In this document: piece after piece, positions 1 through 15,055 of the stretch | How the letters are laid out: every line of letters begins with the position of its first letter | Position numbering within the stretch: the stretch's first letter is position 1 | From: Aphis gossypii | Taxonomy: Eukaryota; Arthropoda; Insecta; Hemiptera; Aphididae | DNA: 64,000 nt | Assembly: GCF_020184175.1 (NCBI RefSeq) | Contig: NC_065531.1 | Span: 17,195,213-17,259,212, forward strand | Direction of reading: 5' to 3' | Program-made: the position numbers and the translations under genes | Notes under the pieces: generated by a model | The model's database searches: none | The model's input: the letters and a program-made list of their open reading frames with translations, nothing else | Told to the model about the DNA's origin: nothing

Positions 1-1649
1 ATAATAAATAATAACTTTTTTAATTATGTTTTCAATGGGTTCAACCAAGTGAGAAGTAAAGATGTTTGTGAATATACGCTTCTGAAAATTACGCCATGAG
101 TATAGTATATTTTATGGTATAGCAGTTCTAAGAACGTTGACATATTTTTAGTGACTATTTTCTCATAAGGTGTGAATGTTTAGCAAGTATTTCAATATAC
201 TAATGTATCAAAATGGGCGAATGTAAGTTCGCACACGGAAAAAATTACACCTGTACGTAAGTACTTTCACGAAAAAAAATTGTACCAAATACCAAGGCTG
301 GGTAATTATCCTGCTATGTTTGGTGGGGGAACTTAACTCCTAAACTACTAAACTCCATCAAAATAGTTTAAAATTATTCAAATATCAGTAACTAAAACCA
401 TATAATAGGTATATAATATTATGTATTGATAGTAATAATATATTTCTATCATAAACTAAATATATAATTGAATAGACAAATTTATTAGACATATACAAAT
501 AGTATGCATCTTTATATATTTGTATTTATTTATTTTGCCATAAAAAATACATGGTATTACATAAATATATATGCAGATTAATCTACAAATAAACTTATAT
601 GAATATACAGAAATCAAGAGTATTTATCATACACGAGGAGATAGCTTATTATTATCATTTATTTAATCTGATATCTATTATAACTGATTTAAGAATTTTT
701 TTTTAGAAATTAATGAAATACAAGTTTTATTTTGTATTCAATACATATGAATATTTTTTTCATAATTTATTTGACATAGCTATAAAAATCCATTTCTGTA
801 TATATTATTATAGTGATGATTTTTTTTTTACATATTAATTTTTAATTGTAGCATTAAATTTGAAACTTACAACGAATAAATGGGTAAAAAAAATACCAAA
901 GAAATTATTTTAAACGGAAAATGAAGAATTAATATTCACTCATCTCGCTCATAATTGTTGATTAAAGTTCATTTCAGAAATTATGTAAATTTCATAAATT
1001 TTCAGACAAAAAAATAATATTCTATATTGCATAACTTTTGTTTTCTCTTATTTATGTGCATTAGTTTTAGCCTGGTCAGGATACGAATAATTTAAAATTA
1101 ATTGTGTTAAATGAATGAAATCATCAAAACAATTTTAACAATATTTTTATTCTCACTGTAAGTTATTGCATAGTCAAGTATAGTAGGTGTGGATTCTGTA
1201 AGGTGATATAATACTATTTTTTTTTTGTCAATCATTTTTTTAGTGAATCAAAATACTTCAATAGTAAATTATTTGTATAAATTATAGTATTATATTATTC
1301 GTATTTGTTATTGATCGAATTTAGTACGACCATGTACAAAGAGGTAAAGAGAAGAGTGTAAAATACGTTTATGGAAGTAGGATTTTGGACGTGATAATAG
1401 CGTTATTATTATTTTATATTTTACGTGTGTTGCGTTTTGATAATATGAAACTTACTTTCTCTGATTTCCTAATATGAAATTCTGTTATAGAAACCGTATA
1501 TGGAGTAAAATGTATTTACATTTTACTTTTTTTGCAGTCACCACTAGCCCTTGAAAACCCTTTTAAACATTTTGTACTCAAAAAATCAATGAAGTAAAAA
1601 AAAAAAAATTGTTTTTTTTTTTGTTAAATCAATCTAAGTGTTAATGGAA

Positions 1650-1900
1650 AGTTTTCACTTTCTGATGCTGCCAACCGAAATCCGTCGAACAACTATAGAG
1701 TTGCAGTAGTGACGAAGCTGTAGACGACGACGTCAACGAGAAATTCGAAACACCAGCACTGCAGCAGTGTTGATGGATGACGTATTTCTTTCATTCGAAG
1801 AGCGATCGAAGATCGCAATCGCGTTACGTACCCAGGCCTCGGAAGATTTATCGCGTGATTACTGTCCCCCGCCCATATACCCTTAGATTTTTATTGCGAA
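1650..1900. other. GC-enriched, CpG-containing patch of unknown role
   Basis: This stretch is clearly richer in G+C and CpG than its surroundings, with several GACGACG and CTGCAGCAG words. Frames on both strands are interrupted by stops within about 40 codons, so a long coding exon is not supported. It could be an old promoter, an untranslated exon or a decayed coding fragment. Confidence 0.25.
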
Positions 1901-4900
1901 TCTCGTGGGATGAATTTACCTAGTCAAAAACTTGGGAGTATTAATCATTTTAGATTCGAAACAACTTTTATTTGAATGCATTTATCTTTATCTATTATTT
2001 GTATTGGCGTACTAGAAAATAACTGAATAACAGCGGCCGCAGTGAACGCAAAATGTTAGATTTGGACCGTGCAATAATGAGGAAATGTATAAAACAATAA
2101 ATGTGTTCATTGTGATGTACACCGTTCTTTGATGTTTACGAATAATGGGATTTTGATAGTATTATTATAATATTACATTTTCACCACCGCAAAATAGTGT
2201 ATAAACTAGTGTAACGTGTGAAATGATAAATGTGTGATAACAATATTAAATCATTTTTAAAGACTACGCTATTCACAGTCTACAACATTTATTTTTTTAT
2301 AACGATCTGTAGCGCACTACACATCGGTTCGTTTAAAACATTCCCATGGAATGCATACACCGAACAGTGATCTCGTGAATATAGGTATCCCGAATATACG
2401 ACATTTATACGATAATATTATGCAATATTTTATTTTTACCAGTATTTCGTGTGACTTATTATGAATATTATGATTGATTATTATAAAATATGACGTCGCA
2501 CCGTAATTATTATTATGTATAATTGTGTTTACACGGCATAAGGTCGTGTAATATTATTAGATGTTTGGTCTAAACGAAAACTATTAGAATAACGTTATTA
2601 AAGCCGAGCATTATCTCAAATTGCCGTGCTTCCGTTAACATCCATTTTAACAAAACCGATGCAAATACCTAAAGGCGAATATAATAATAAATTCAATTTT
2701 ACGACAGAGTGTATTACGTTATACGTATTCACTTGTGCAGAATAGATTTTAAACCCAAAATTAGACCGACACACGTATGTTCCGTGGTCGATAATGTTAA
2801 GCACTAAACTATGATATATCTAATCCCAAAACAGATATCGGAACAGGAAACGTGGCTGTAGAATAGAAATATGGAGCACGGGTGAAAATAAATATACTTA
2901 TATTATAGGTATCCATAATACATAAATACTCATCATAACATAATATCATCAGTATTCGAAATGTGACCTACGTCAAGGTTGACACTTGGAAAAAAATTTT
3001 CTTCGAATATAAATATAATGTAGCCGGACATGACACGCACGGTAGGTTTCACAGATCAAAAAAAGTATATATATATATACATGACATGTATATATTCATA
3101 TAAAAAGCTACAAAGAGAGAAAAAGGTTTTCCAGTTTGGATATTATATTGAGCACTGCATCAACAACCTATTGTATGTGTCAAGACTAGACGATCGAGTC
3201 GAAAATAATAATATCACATATGCAGTGGTTGCATATACTCACCTCCCCCACACTGAACATGACTACAATTTTATTTTTACACGACTAAATTTATTATAAG
3301 TCAGTAGAAATTATTTAAATATAACTTTTGATATAAGTAAGTGATAATTTGTGTTTTCTGAATTTAAGTGAATTTTGTGAGTTATTTAAGAGAAAAAATC
3401 TTCTAATAAATAATTTATTGTGTCCCTGACATTATAACTCATTTTCAGCAATTATTTTATTTTCTAAAGCGTCTGAAGTGATGTAAGCATGATTTTTTTC
3501 CACTTTACTGTTTCTATAAATACATATTATATGAGATGAAGAACATACATATTAATTCGCTACATAAAAACAGTGTACTCGTGAGTAGGTTCTATGCTCT
3601 ATATACAAAATCGTAATAGGAGATAAAAACTCCTAGACACTATCATTTTTTAAAACGATTTTCATTATACACTCGGTGTGCATTGTTTTCTACTTAAATT
3701 GATTTAGATTTTCCTATAACATGAAAAAAACGCTTGAAACATACCATTATTATTACTTATAGAAATATATTTTAAACTAATCAACTTCATTGAATTTTAA
3801 TAAATTAAAATTATTTCATTAGTTCTCATATAAAAATAAAATAGTGGTAACGTCTGAAACAATACGTTAATCAATAATTATCTAAAAAAAAGTCATTCTT
3901 AAGACAAACTAGGTGATTCGTCTTACATATCAATATATGTTGCACCAAAAACCACATTATGCGATAACAGCATTTATTTATGGGAAAACGTTTGATTAGT
4001 ATAAATCACACGGAGTGATGGAAAGCGAACGTTTACGAGTTAATTCGCATTTGTTTAGATTTCCGTTGAACAGTGTCGCATAGCTCGTCGGTAATTTATA
4101 CTTGTTTGATCTTTGGTGAAGGAGTGCTGTCATAGTAGACGTTATATTATTGTGTTTGATTAAGGCACACATAAATTGGAAACGAATGTCAAAGTCACTC
4201 ATTTTGTTTTTTGCACTTGTGGTTTTTTTTTTATTTTTGCCGATTATGGTCTACGGAAAAAATCTTATTTCAGATAAGAAGCCAACATCGTTACGAAAGT
4301 TAATATAATATACAACAATCTACGCTCGCCAAGCTTTTGCCAGAAAGCAATATCTGCGCAGTAGCGATATAGTTGCCTATCATTACATTATATTATATTT
4401 CGCGAGCTGGTTAACGTTGAACTATAATACAATCTTCATAGACGACACCCATTACACGCAGTGATAATAATCATAACATAGGAAATAATGAATATGGTAT
4501 ATTATAAGGATGGTACCTGAACGTATATTGGTTGGTAACGTTTTGATTATATGGGTAATATAAGTCATATAATATGTTGATAAAAAAAAACTACGTTACT
4601 ATACGAGCTGTGTGTATCGGTATAATAGACCTGATATCATCAATTAATTATTTTGTGACGGCCACTTTATGAATTCTGAAAGTATTTTACAGAGTCATTA
4701 GAATGAAATGTACATGTTCATCCAAAGAAAATAAAGGTAAAATCAAAAGAAATCTTATTAATATTAGTTCATTATCCGAAATGGTAATTTATATAATACA
4801 TTTCTTGTCTATTAGCCGCAAATTTAGTGACCTCTAGTGTAATGGAACTTTGATAACAATATATTTAAAGGCAATAGCTATACAATTTAAAAACTATATT

Positions 4901-7900
4901 TGTATACAATATTCATAACGATACCAAAAGTATATAATTCAATATGCCAATGTGTGAAAATACATCATGCCCATTGTAATCGTTTGTTGATATACGTAAT
5001 ATTATATTAAATAGCTGGACGTCAATTTCACAGATCAGTACGTCATATTAATTTAATTTATTATTATTATTATTTTTTTTTTATTAATACTATTAAATTC
5101 TACTTGTTTCCATCAATATTGCATAGCATTAGAAACCGTAAAAAAAAATTATTCTTTGTACGGCAATAACGAGACATGACATTTGTGTTAACGCGTAATT
5201 CAATCAAGATAGATTTAAATAAAACAACAGTTGTTGCACATTAATTGTGCACGTATCTTCTATATCCCGATGCAGGCTTTGCCACTTTGGAAGTTATATT
5301 CACATTACAGCAACAGGTATGAGTACTTTATCTCAAAGGTCGAATCTAAATGCTATCAGATGAGGCGTTCAATATAATAGATGATGACTTTAAATTAAAT
5401 AAGTAAACCAGTCGTTACTTAATATTTGAAACATATTATGCTTTCGACTAAACATAATAATAATCGGGCCATACAAGAAGTATTTTAATTTCAAACAGAG
5501 CAAGTTTTTCTGTCTATCGTCGCAATTTGAGTCAGTAAAAATGCTTTGATTTTTAATAATATGATACTTCACATTTCCATACATTTCTGGTAGCAAATTC
5601 GATCTACTCAGTATTTGAAGAGATGATATATAGTAAAATAAATGATTTTAACGGGTATAAAGAAAATGCCATGAAATAAACTTAACGATAAAGGCTAATA
5701 GACTATTTCCGCTTAGAATCGTTTTTTATATAGGTACAATAATATACTATTGAATTCAAATTTAACACACTTACAACGGTAACTCACTTAACCTCTAGAC
5801 CAGTACTCACTTTCCTAACTATTTTTTCTAAATACTGCGTTTATTATTAGATAATAATATGCAATATAGTTTGATGAATAATAATATATTTAATAATAGA
5901 GTGAGAACTCTGTGAAAAGTTTTTATAATACATTTATTTAAACAAAATGATATATAAACAATGTACAGCGTACACATGGGTTCGTTGAAGACATTTTAAT
6001 ATTATTCAGGGGTTTATTTTAAATACACTTTTATTTGATAAACTTTTTAACACAATAAACTATAAGGTCGTAAAATATATTTAAACTTTGTCCAACAAAT
6101 ATCCAACAACGTCTTATAGTGCTATACCGTATATTATTGGATACGTTTTAAGTGTTTTACTTAAATAGATAGTATTGGTTGTGAAGTCAACACTACATAA
6201 GTGTTGGTTGAATAACTTTTAAAATAGTTTCCAATAAATTCCACCAACGTCCAACAAGTCCAATAATAGTTGGTTGGAATGGTTTTAGATTTATGTGCCG
6301 ATTTGTAGTTTTAGTTACACGTATAGGAGTGTTATAAATTTCTAAAAAATAACCAAATGCGCCAAATGGATATACTGTTTTATTCGTTTACTATCTCGAA
6401 CGTTAGTATAAAAATAATATGCAATTGTATACACTGACAATTTTCGATTATTAAGAAACCATGTAACACCGAATCGACTATAACCACGGTGGAGAGCCGT
6501 ATCTGAAAACGCTTTAGTAATCAACCATAGGGTCGTCAGTTGGCTGAAATAAAAAAAAACACAATTTATTACTAAACAATAAATATTTATTATGCGTATC
6601 ACTTAATCGATTACTCAATACAAATTAAAGTCTCTCCGTGAATTATACATCTAAAAAAAAAAAAAAAAAAATATGAAATTTTTTTTACTAAAGGGAATAG
6701 TAGAATGAAAATAAGCCGAACTGAAACAAATCGAATACAGGCCCAAAACTATAATACTTTTAAGAATATTATTAAAAGTTTGAAAAAAAATCGAACGGTG
6801 GTATTGGAACAAGGGGGTGCGGCATATAACGGACGTGCAAAGTTAAATGGGGGCAAGTCTATGACTCGTATCGTGAGACTTGCGATACAATATTATCGAA
6901 AGAGGACGATACGCGTGTAATACGTTTCAAATGGGAATTCCAAACTTGGTAGGTGTCAGAGAAATGGACCTCAGCTGTGTGGAAACCGATGATGTATGGG
7001 CAGAGGGTTAATTTCGTCGACCACTGCCTTCTGCCGCAGACGTGGTTTACGGTCGTGTGTGTTTTTCTTATATGAAAAAATAACTTTTTTTGTATATATG
7101 TATATATAATATAATATGATGGTGTATGTGGTCGGTGCTGCACAAGAGTAATAATAATTCGACACGGTGCGGTGTAACTATCGGCCGACATAAATAGTTG
7201 AAGTGAAAATAGGTTTACATCGAAAATCGACGTTCGGAGGAATTACTTTTGCACCAAAATCGATCGACAGGCTTTGGACGGGAAAATAATGTTTAATATA
7301 TACAATATTATGCACCTTTATTATATGTATATATAATAAAAATGTTGTATATTATTTCTTTCATCTTCAAAATATACTTTTTTGTTTTTTTTTTTCTAAG
7401 AAAACTTATTATCAGACCGCGTCCGACGATAAGTTTATTTAAAGTATATATCTATCCGTTTGTATACGCTTCCATTATATTTTATTGATCTAATTTTTTT
7501 TTCTTTTCTTTTTTTTACGCGCTCGCCACCCAGCTATTTCCATTATTGCGATGAAAAGTTTTCGGTCTTGGGATAATTAATCTGAACCCGTAAAGATGAT
7601 ATCACACTCACAATACCTTGAGAAAATCATATTATAATTGCGTTATCCTTTATTATATAGCCTATAAAATTAGCCGCATTAAAAATAAATAAAAATACAG
7701 TGCTTGTAGAATAAATTTAGTCGTCTGAAGAAGGGAAAACCTGATAGTTTTTTTTTTTTGTTTTAATAAAAATAAATGTTACCTTAACAGTGTTTTCCAA
7801 GATTGCTATTATCGTATTATACAAAATATTATATTATATTATACGCTATTCAGAGCAACTAACATAACATCATCCAGTGGAAAAATATTTTCGCATTGAA

Positions 7901-10900
7901 CTACTTGAACTGTACACGGCATCGCTACTATATGACGTACTTATATCGCAACGGGTGGAGCGTAAACTCAAATCTGTGGCGGTCTTAATATATACGCACA
8001 CAATTAAGATGCAAAAGCTAATTGCTATTTACATTAATAGTTGTCTGGCGAAGGGTCGTCGTTTGTGGTATATATAATATATACGAAAACTAATTTCCTA
8101 ATAATATAATATTTGAGCATTATTACATCGCGTATACTAGCTAATTAGAAAGTACCACGTTAACATCCTCGCAAACGCGTAAATATTATTATATAATATT
8201 ACAATGGCTTTCTTTAGGGACGTATATTATGCATATAATTTGATGCACAGTAGTGTGGAGGCGTAAGTTCCGTTTTCACTTTGTGTGAAATTTCTTTCGT
8301 GTACCTACCTATATAATGATATTTACGCATACATAATAATAATAAAGTTGTTGGTGTATTTCGAGCGTGAGTCACTTCAAAACACTTTAGAAGTCAGTGC
8401 GCCGACGTCCAACGGCTTCAGCCTTATAAGATATCCTAAGTACTACTTACACCGTCGTCTGTAATCGATATTAAAACGCTCTGAAACCGGCGTCATACGA
8501 ACAAGTGGTAACTGGTTTACTGTCTGCGACGAACCATTTAGATTAAGGGTGGATGAAATCACTCGTATATTGTTATATAATAACTCAGATACCGCTCTGA
8601 ACGGTGACGTGGTTTTAGTGTTTTTAGAGTTTGATAATAACTTTTGAATTTTTAAATACTCCGACCACATAAATGTCTAACTACATAATAACTGATGGTG
8701 ATCATAATATAGATTACAATGATTTCCACGAATTTACGATCGCCAAGAAAAAAAAAATAACAACTTTATCGCGAAACTTATTATTTGTTACGCCAATAAT
8801 TATAATTATTATACATAATTATAATAAACTATCAGATTTTCAACTGACGATAATTTATATTATTGGTATGGTTCATGATATTTCAGTGGGGAATTATGTA
8901 ACATTATTAAACGTTCATAACGGCTGTTGTAGTCGTTTATGATAAGGACATCATATAATAACCACAACATAAGTTGCGGCATCTGAAGGTATGGACTGTT
9001 GTAATATTATAAGTGTCATGCACGACCAGCTGACTAAAGCAGCGTCTTTCATATTATCATATTTTAATCGATTGAATGCTATATTTTCTAATAATAACAG
9101 AATACAATTTTTACATCAAACGACTATAAAAAAATATTGTGATGATATTCATATATTTTCGATATTTTTAAATTGAGAAAAAAAAGAACATATAAGAAAC
9201 TTTGTAGTAAATTGTCAACTATTTATATCCAGCGAATAATGTATTTAATCGACATGTATAGAAGAAAAAAACTAAAATAAAATTAAAAATTTCTCATGGC
9301 AATAAATAACTCAAAAATAATTTAAATTTTATCACAAATAGAAAATATTAATAATAATATTTTGTGAAAATTTAAAATAATATATATAATATAGTTATTC
9401 GTTTTTGATCTGTACCAAAAAATCAAAACCAATTTCGTAGAAATCAGATTTGCTTATAAATTTCAGTTTTTCTTTAGTTTTGATCTCCAAAGTATCAACT
9501 ATATCCAATTTTCCACTACAAACTATTCTTTTTTTTTTTAAATCAAACTATTTTTTCTGTCCTAAAATGCATTGACAAACAGATAAAAAGAACACATATC
9601 ATTGTAAAATCAATACATTTATTGCTCCGCTCAATATCTAAAATGTAAACGTTCGATTGGCTATCGCCAACACCGCTCAATGTTGTAGGAGACTTTAAAA
9701 AAAAAATTAAGAGTATTATATTATATTATTTTAACGTTTTTTATACTCGACTTAAGCGCATAAACTTAATCCCCATGATTTTTTTCAACAATGAGTAAAT
9801 TTGTATTTTATTCAGCCATAATATATTATTAGATATAATATGTATGCGTTATATTAATTGTATCAATCATTTCAAGATTTAAAAGAGTTTTAATATAAGA
9901 TGTGTAGATTATGTACTATACATCAGATTTACTGTGTATGCAATATTGCGCAAAGTAATAATTTAAAGTAAATTGAAAAGCTAATCTCTTTTTACGTTGT
10001 AGGTAAACAAGAAATAATTCCTATCACGATATAGTATTATTTTTGAACTTTGATAACGTGTCCCTGTTAATGGCGGGTTCGGATTGAAAGTCCAATAGTA
10101 TACTATTCATTGAAATTTGGTTTTAATTTATTCATACTATGTGAACAGAAAATATTATGATTATATTCAATACAAAAAAATATGAAATACTCGCACATAA
10201 ATTAAAATTACCGTGTGAGGTACAATAGTTTTGTAGATCTGTAATGACTTATATTGTTTCATTTTTTTTATTTAAAATAAATTTTTACGAATTTAGAAAC
10301 ACTAAATTATAGATTTATTTAATTTTAATATATTCAAAATTGTGTACGTACCTACTATATATTATTATTTTCTGCTCGTTATATAAAGTCGTTTAAATAA
10401 TATAATTTCAATAGCGCGTTATATTCGCGGTACCTGTTGTGCGGTTTTTAAACAATATTCCTCGGAATTTCATGAATAAGTAATTGCATATAAAATATGA
10501 AACCAAAAATATTGTTATTTAATTTATCCGTTGGGCATACATTATGCTTGCAAAGTTTGTTTTTTTTTTACATTTACATATTATTATAATATCACACTTA
10601 AGATGTTTAATAATAATTACCATCAAAGCGTGTTATTATCATAAACAACGTTTAAAAAAAAAATAATAAATTAACATAATAATATGATCTTACAGAATAT
10701 TATTTTACCTAATATTAAAATAATATAATGTAAGAGTATATTTTTGTTGAACACCATAATCAACAGTACTTATCCGTTGTAAACTCTGTTATTGCAAAAA
10801 GATTTTTTTAAATTTAAAAAAAAACTAATTTTTGCGCATTGTATACACCAAACGAATAGAAGTAAATTTAAGTACTGCAATTTAGCTTGAAGCGATGCCA

Positions 10901-13479
10901 AATTGTTTTCAGCGTCTTTACTATTTGTATTATATCGATAAACGACTTATATAAAGCTATAAATTCGTTTGTCGGAGTTATCTATAAGATGTACATTCTC
11001 GTGATTGATAATTATCAAATTGTTCATGATTACAAGTTTTAAATGATATATATTTTATACTATGCGACTGAAATCTTCTCCGACGATGAAACCCAATCAG
11101 TTTTCACTGCACAATTATTTGATGATTAATAAATCGTCTAGAGCCTGAGGATTTATAGCTTCTAGGAATGCTAATATTACAGTTTCTCGAATAGCAACGA
11201 TTTAAAAATATTAAACTTCTCTCTAGGAGTGATATATTATGTATTAAAATTATTACATACACACTTTGACTGGGCTTGAATCAATAGTAACTGCGCGTCA
11301 CCGAATTATATACAACACACGCTTGCTCGACACACGTGCGTACATGAATAATCGAAAATGTGCAGTAAGGTGCCTACCCAATTTTAGTCTAAAGTTAAAT
11401 ATGCAAATTTTCTGTGACTCGTTGGTATATGATTTACAAGTCGTTTAGCTACATATGTTTAACGCGCTGTATGTGCTGAGGCGTAAAGTAGCTGATATTA
11501 TGCACATTACATACTACATAACGTGTGATATGTATATACATATATTATGTACCCATATCATATACGATTTGCTAAATGGCAATGCAAATTCTACTGAATT
11601 ACTTTCAATGGCTGGCTTCTACACCGAATATGTAATATACACAGCGTCCGTCTCGCTAGTTCCAAAAAAAAAATCGCTGCATGTCCGTGTTCGCATCAAA
11701 AACTATCTACAAACATATCGTTTTTTCTAAATTAATTATTTCTTCAATCGCAGACGAATAATAATATGCCAAGTATATACGTATACTAACTTATTTATGT
11801 GTACTTTCTCCCCTGTTCTTTTAACAGGTATATATACCCTCCCTACGCTTTAACACTGGCGTTAAAAGTGCAACGCATCCTTTGCCGAGATTAATGTGTT
11901 TCATGTTTATTAATAATTTATTTGTCCATTCAAAACAAATTCAATTTTATAGAGAATATTATACAATTACAAAACTAGGTAAAATTATCGTTTGTATATT
12001 ATTATTGGTTTTTTAATTTTTAATCATTTAATGAATACCTATATAAAATATTACAGTTTAACAATTTAAAAAGCATTATAAACCTATGAAAAAAACACAG
12101 ATGGTTTTTAAGTTTAATAATGGGTTAACTCAATCTATTATTAAATCTTACTACACAAAATTGGATCAGCTGAACATAAATTTTCCAAGCCGTACTTTTG
12201 TAAGACAGAGCAAAATCGCTAGATTCATCTTAGTATAAGAGAACATAAATCCATTACATCATTTAATATTATATATGTTTTAAGTCCTTAGTGACTAAAA
12301 TTAAATGAAGTATATTAGAATTATACTTTCATGAAACTGTAACACTATAATTATGTATCGTTTGCAAACACCAATTTATATTTTGATTTTGCTTTTTAAA
12401 TTGGTATCTATGAAGATAATGGTAAATAATATATTTCTGTATTTTTATTTAGTATGAAATAAGAGTTTTACAATAAATTATTCATTAAACGAACGTTCCC
12501 GATCATAATATGGTTAAATGAGAACTATCCTTCTAATTAATATTGTTAGTTGTATGTACAGCATTTTTATGCGTTCCTTAACAGTAAACAACAGTCAAAT
12601 GAATACTGAATGAATTGATAAGCAAATATTTAATGCGTGTGTGTAGCGTATATAATATGCTTTATACGTGTTATCATTTATACATAGGTACATTCTTAAA
12701 AATATGTACCTGACTCGGTATTTTTACAAAATATTCCAAGGCAGCAATGATAGACATGGTAGGTACTGTCTGCAGTGAATAGGGAAAAGAGAAAAATTCA
12801 CAACTGGGACATTTCCCAGGGCCCCGAGCACGGCTTTAATCATTTGTCAGAAATGAACCGACAGAGAACGTGCTCAAGTCGATTTATTTTTACTTTTCTT
12901 CAGACAATACAAAATTACCAATCGTTATGCATTGCTTGTTGTAATTTAAGAAAATAATTGAATACTACGATATTTAACGGAATTCTTTACCATAAGAACT
13001 AAGGACTTTAAACAACAAACTTTACAGATTTTAAACCCTCAACACAATATAATAATATTATATTGACCAATATAAAATACCTAGTTACAGTTTGAATCAA
13101 AAAAAAAAAATATATATATATATTAATTTTAAGTGTATTGTTGTTTAAAAAATTGTTAATTTAAAGTTTCTTTTTCATTACGCAGAAAATTGCTTCTTGT
13201 ATTTTTAATTTTAAGCAGCACTCAGTTTAAAAGTTCTTTTAATTTATATACGTGTCTAAACATTATAGTTACTGCAATTTTTGAAACGATCGATGTGTAA
13301 AATAAAATTCAACAAACAAAATGAAAATGACAATCTAGGTACCAATTTGATGATTTAAATATGACAGTTCAAAATATATTGACGTACAATTACCTATGTG
13401 TGTTTTCGTAATTTGTTTGTTTCACTCGGTCGTTATTTATCAACACGAAAAAATAATTGTACTAATTCGTATATAATAA

Positions 13480-13527
13480 TACTAATACTTAATAATACTT
13501 AATACTTATATAATAATACTTAATATA
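13480..13527 (+). repeat. Short tandem array of an AATACTTAAT-type unit
   Basis: The words AATACTTA and TAATAATACTTAA recur four to five times in about 48 bp with small spacing differences. This is a decayed minisatellite or replication-slippage product in non-coding DNA. Confidence 0.5.
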
Positions 13528-14955
13528 CACTCATAATTCCTATGATAAACCAGCTATCAAATATTTGTTTTAAGAGGCATGTATCGTGTATTTTATCTTT
13601 CTAAATAATATTTTAGCTTTATATTTTTCCTAAAGCAAATAAGTATAATTTTGTATTTTTAAATTAAATAAATTATGGTTGTAACAAAAATTAAGTTAAT
13701 CATATGATATAATGTTATACATTGGCCATTAGTTAATAAATTTAAAATTGCAATGTTATTTTGTCTTTTGAGATAAACATTGATAACAATTTAATGCACT
13801 TTCAACTCTTTGACTACCTATTAAAAAATAAGCAGATTTCGCTTTTCAAAAAGCTGTAACGCTATCTGATCTCCTTTTCTATTAACAAGTATATTATTCT
13901 CTTTGCAGTGGCACTCATATTATAACATTTTTCCTTATCGAATTTCAGTATCTAAACCACAATATTGTAATGCGTTTTGAGGTCAAGTTTTTGTACTTAG
14001 CCTTCGTAAGTTTTCAACTATGAAATGTCAACATTGAGAGGGGAAAACATTCACTGTACTGTTATTAATAACGATTTTGTTCAACAAACTCTCGTCGAAG
14101 ATCAATTTGTTTGTTTTTGTTTTCCAGAGCGATTTACTAAGCATGGTCCCCCCCGTGTGATCATTTATAATTAACGTTACATATATATTTTCTGAGTTAA
14201 GACATTTAAAATAAAATACTGAGTAACTAATTTTTCAAAAATTTCAATTTTTTTATTTTTTAGAAAAAACTGATATGGTAATAGGTAGACTTTTTTTTAT
14301 TATTATTTTCATATTTTTTAACTTCAGATTGTGAAGTTGATGATTTCTATGAAAAATTTGAAGCATCTAAATGAAAATTGGAATAAAAAGTTTCCGATTT
14401 ATTAATATTTAAGTACTAAGGATAATATTCCTATAATATTCCTATATAATAGTTTTACATAAATTATTGTAAAACATGTTTGATAATATTATAATACCTT
14501 TTTGTGTTACCTATTTATTTATTATTTTTTTTTTTTATCATTTAATAATAGACTAAATCATCTCGGGTAGTTATAGTTATAGTCAGCTTTGTTTGCATTA
14601 CATAATAATCGAAAATTGAAACCACAAAAGTGTTTACATTAATATACAGTGTGTGTTTAGCGGATAGACACTGCGGTAATATTTATAATGATTTCAAAAA
14701 TAATTGATGGAAATTGTATAATAGTTTACCTATTTTATGATATTATTATCGTGTATCAATCGAGATAAGATCGATAATAACATTTTCAACGTCTCTGCAT
14801 CACCATTAACCACTGCCACCGTTACCTATACGCCGTAGTTACATCCGCAGAGGGGCTGTTCGACGTACACGCATTACGCGCTTGAATCAATTTTGATAAG
14901 AGCTCATTCACTAAAAACCGTATACGGTAGACAGAGGAGACCGAGAGAGCAAAAC

Positions 14956-15055
14956 TATAAAACCCTCGCGACGATTGTTGTACTAGTGCCGTACAGTGTT
15001 GTTGAGTTCACCGTTTCAATAGAGTGGCCGATTGTATAATATAATAATACACTCA
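14956..15055 (+). promoter_or_regulatory. Candidate TATA-type promoter with short downstream exon
   Basis: TATAAAA at 14956-14962 is followed about 30 bp later by GTACAGTG, which resembles an arthropod initiator. A CTCAG/GTACAT donor-like site lies near 15055. No coding exon or acceptor can be linked to it, so it may be a chance match in AT-rich DNA or the start of a non-coding transcript. Confidence 0.2.

Noticed and set aside
8443..8670. 75-codon minus-strand frame with a GTAAGT-like donor near its end
   Set aside because: Reads moderately protein-like, but no partner exon, domain or promoter was found; treated as chance pending a protein search.
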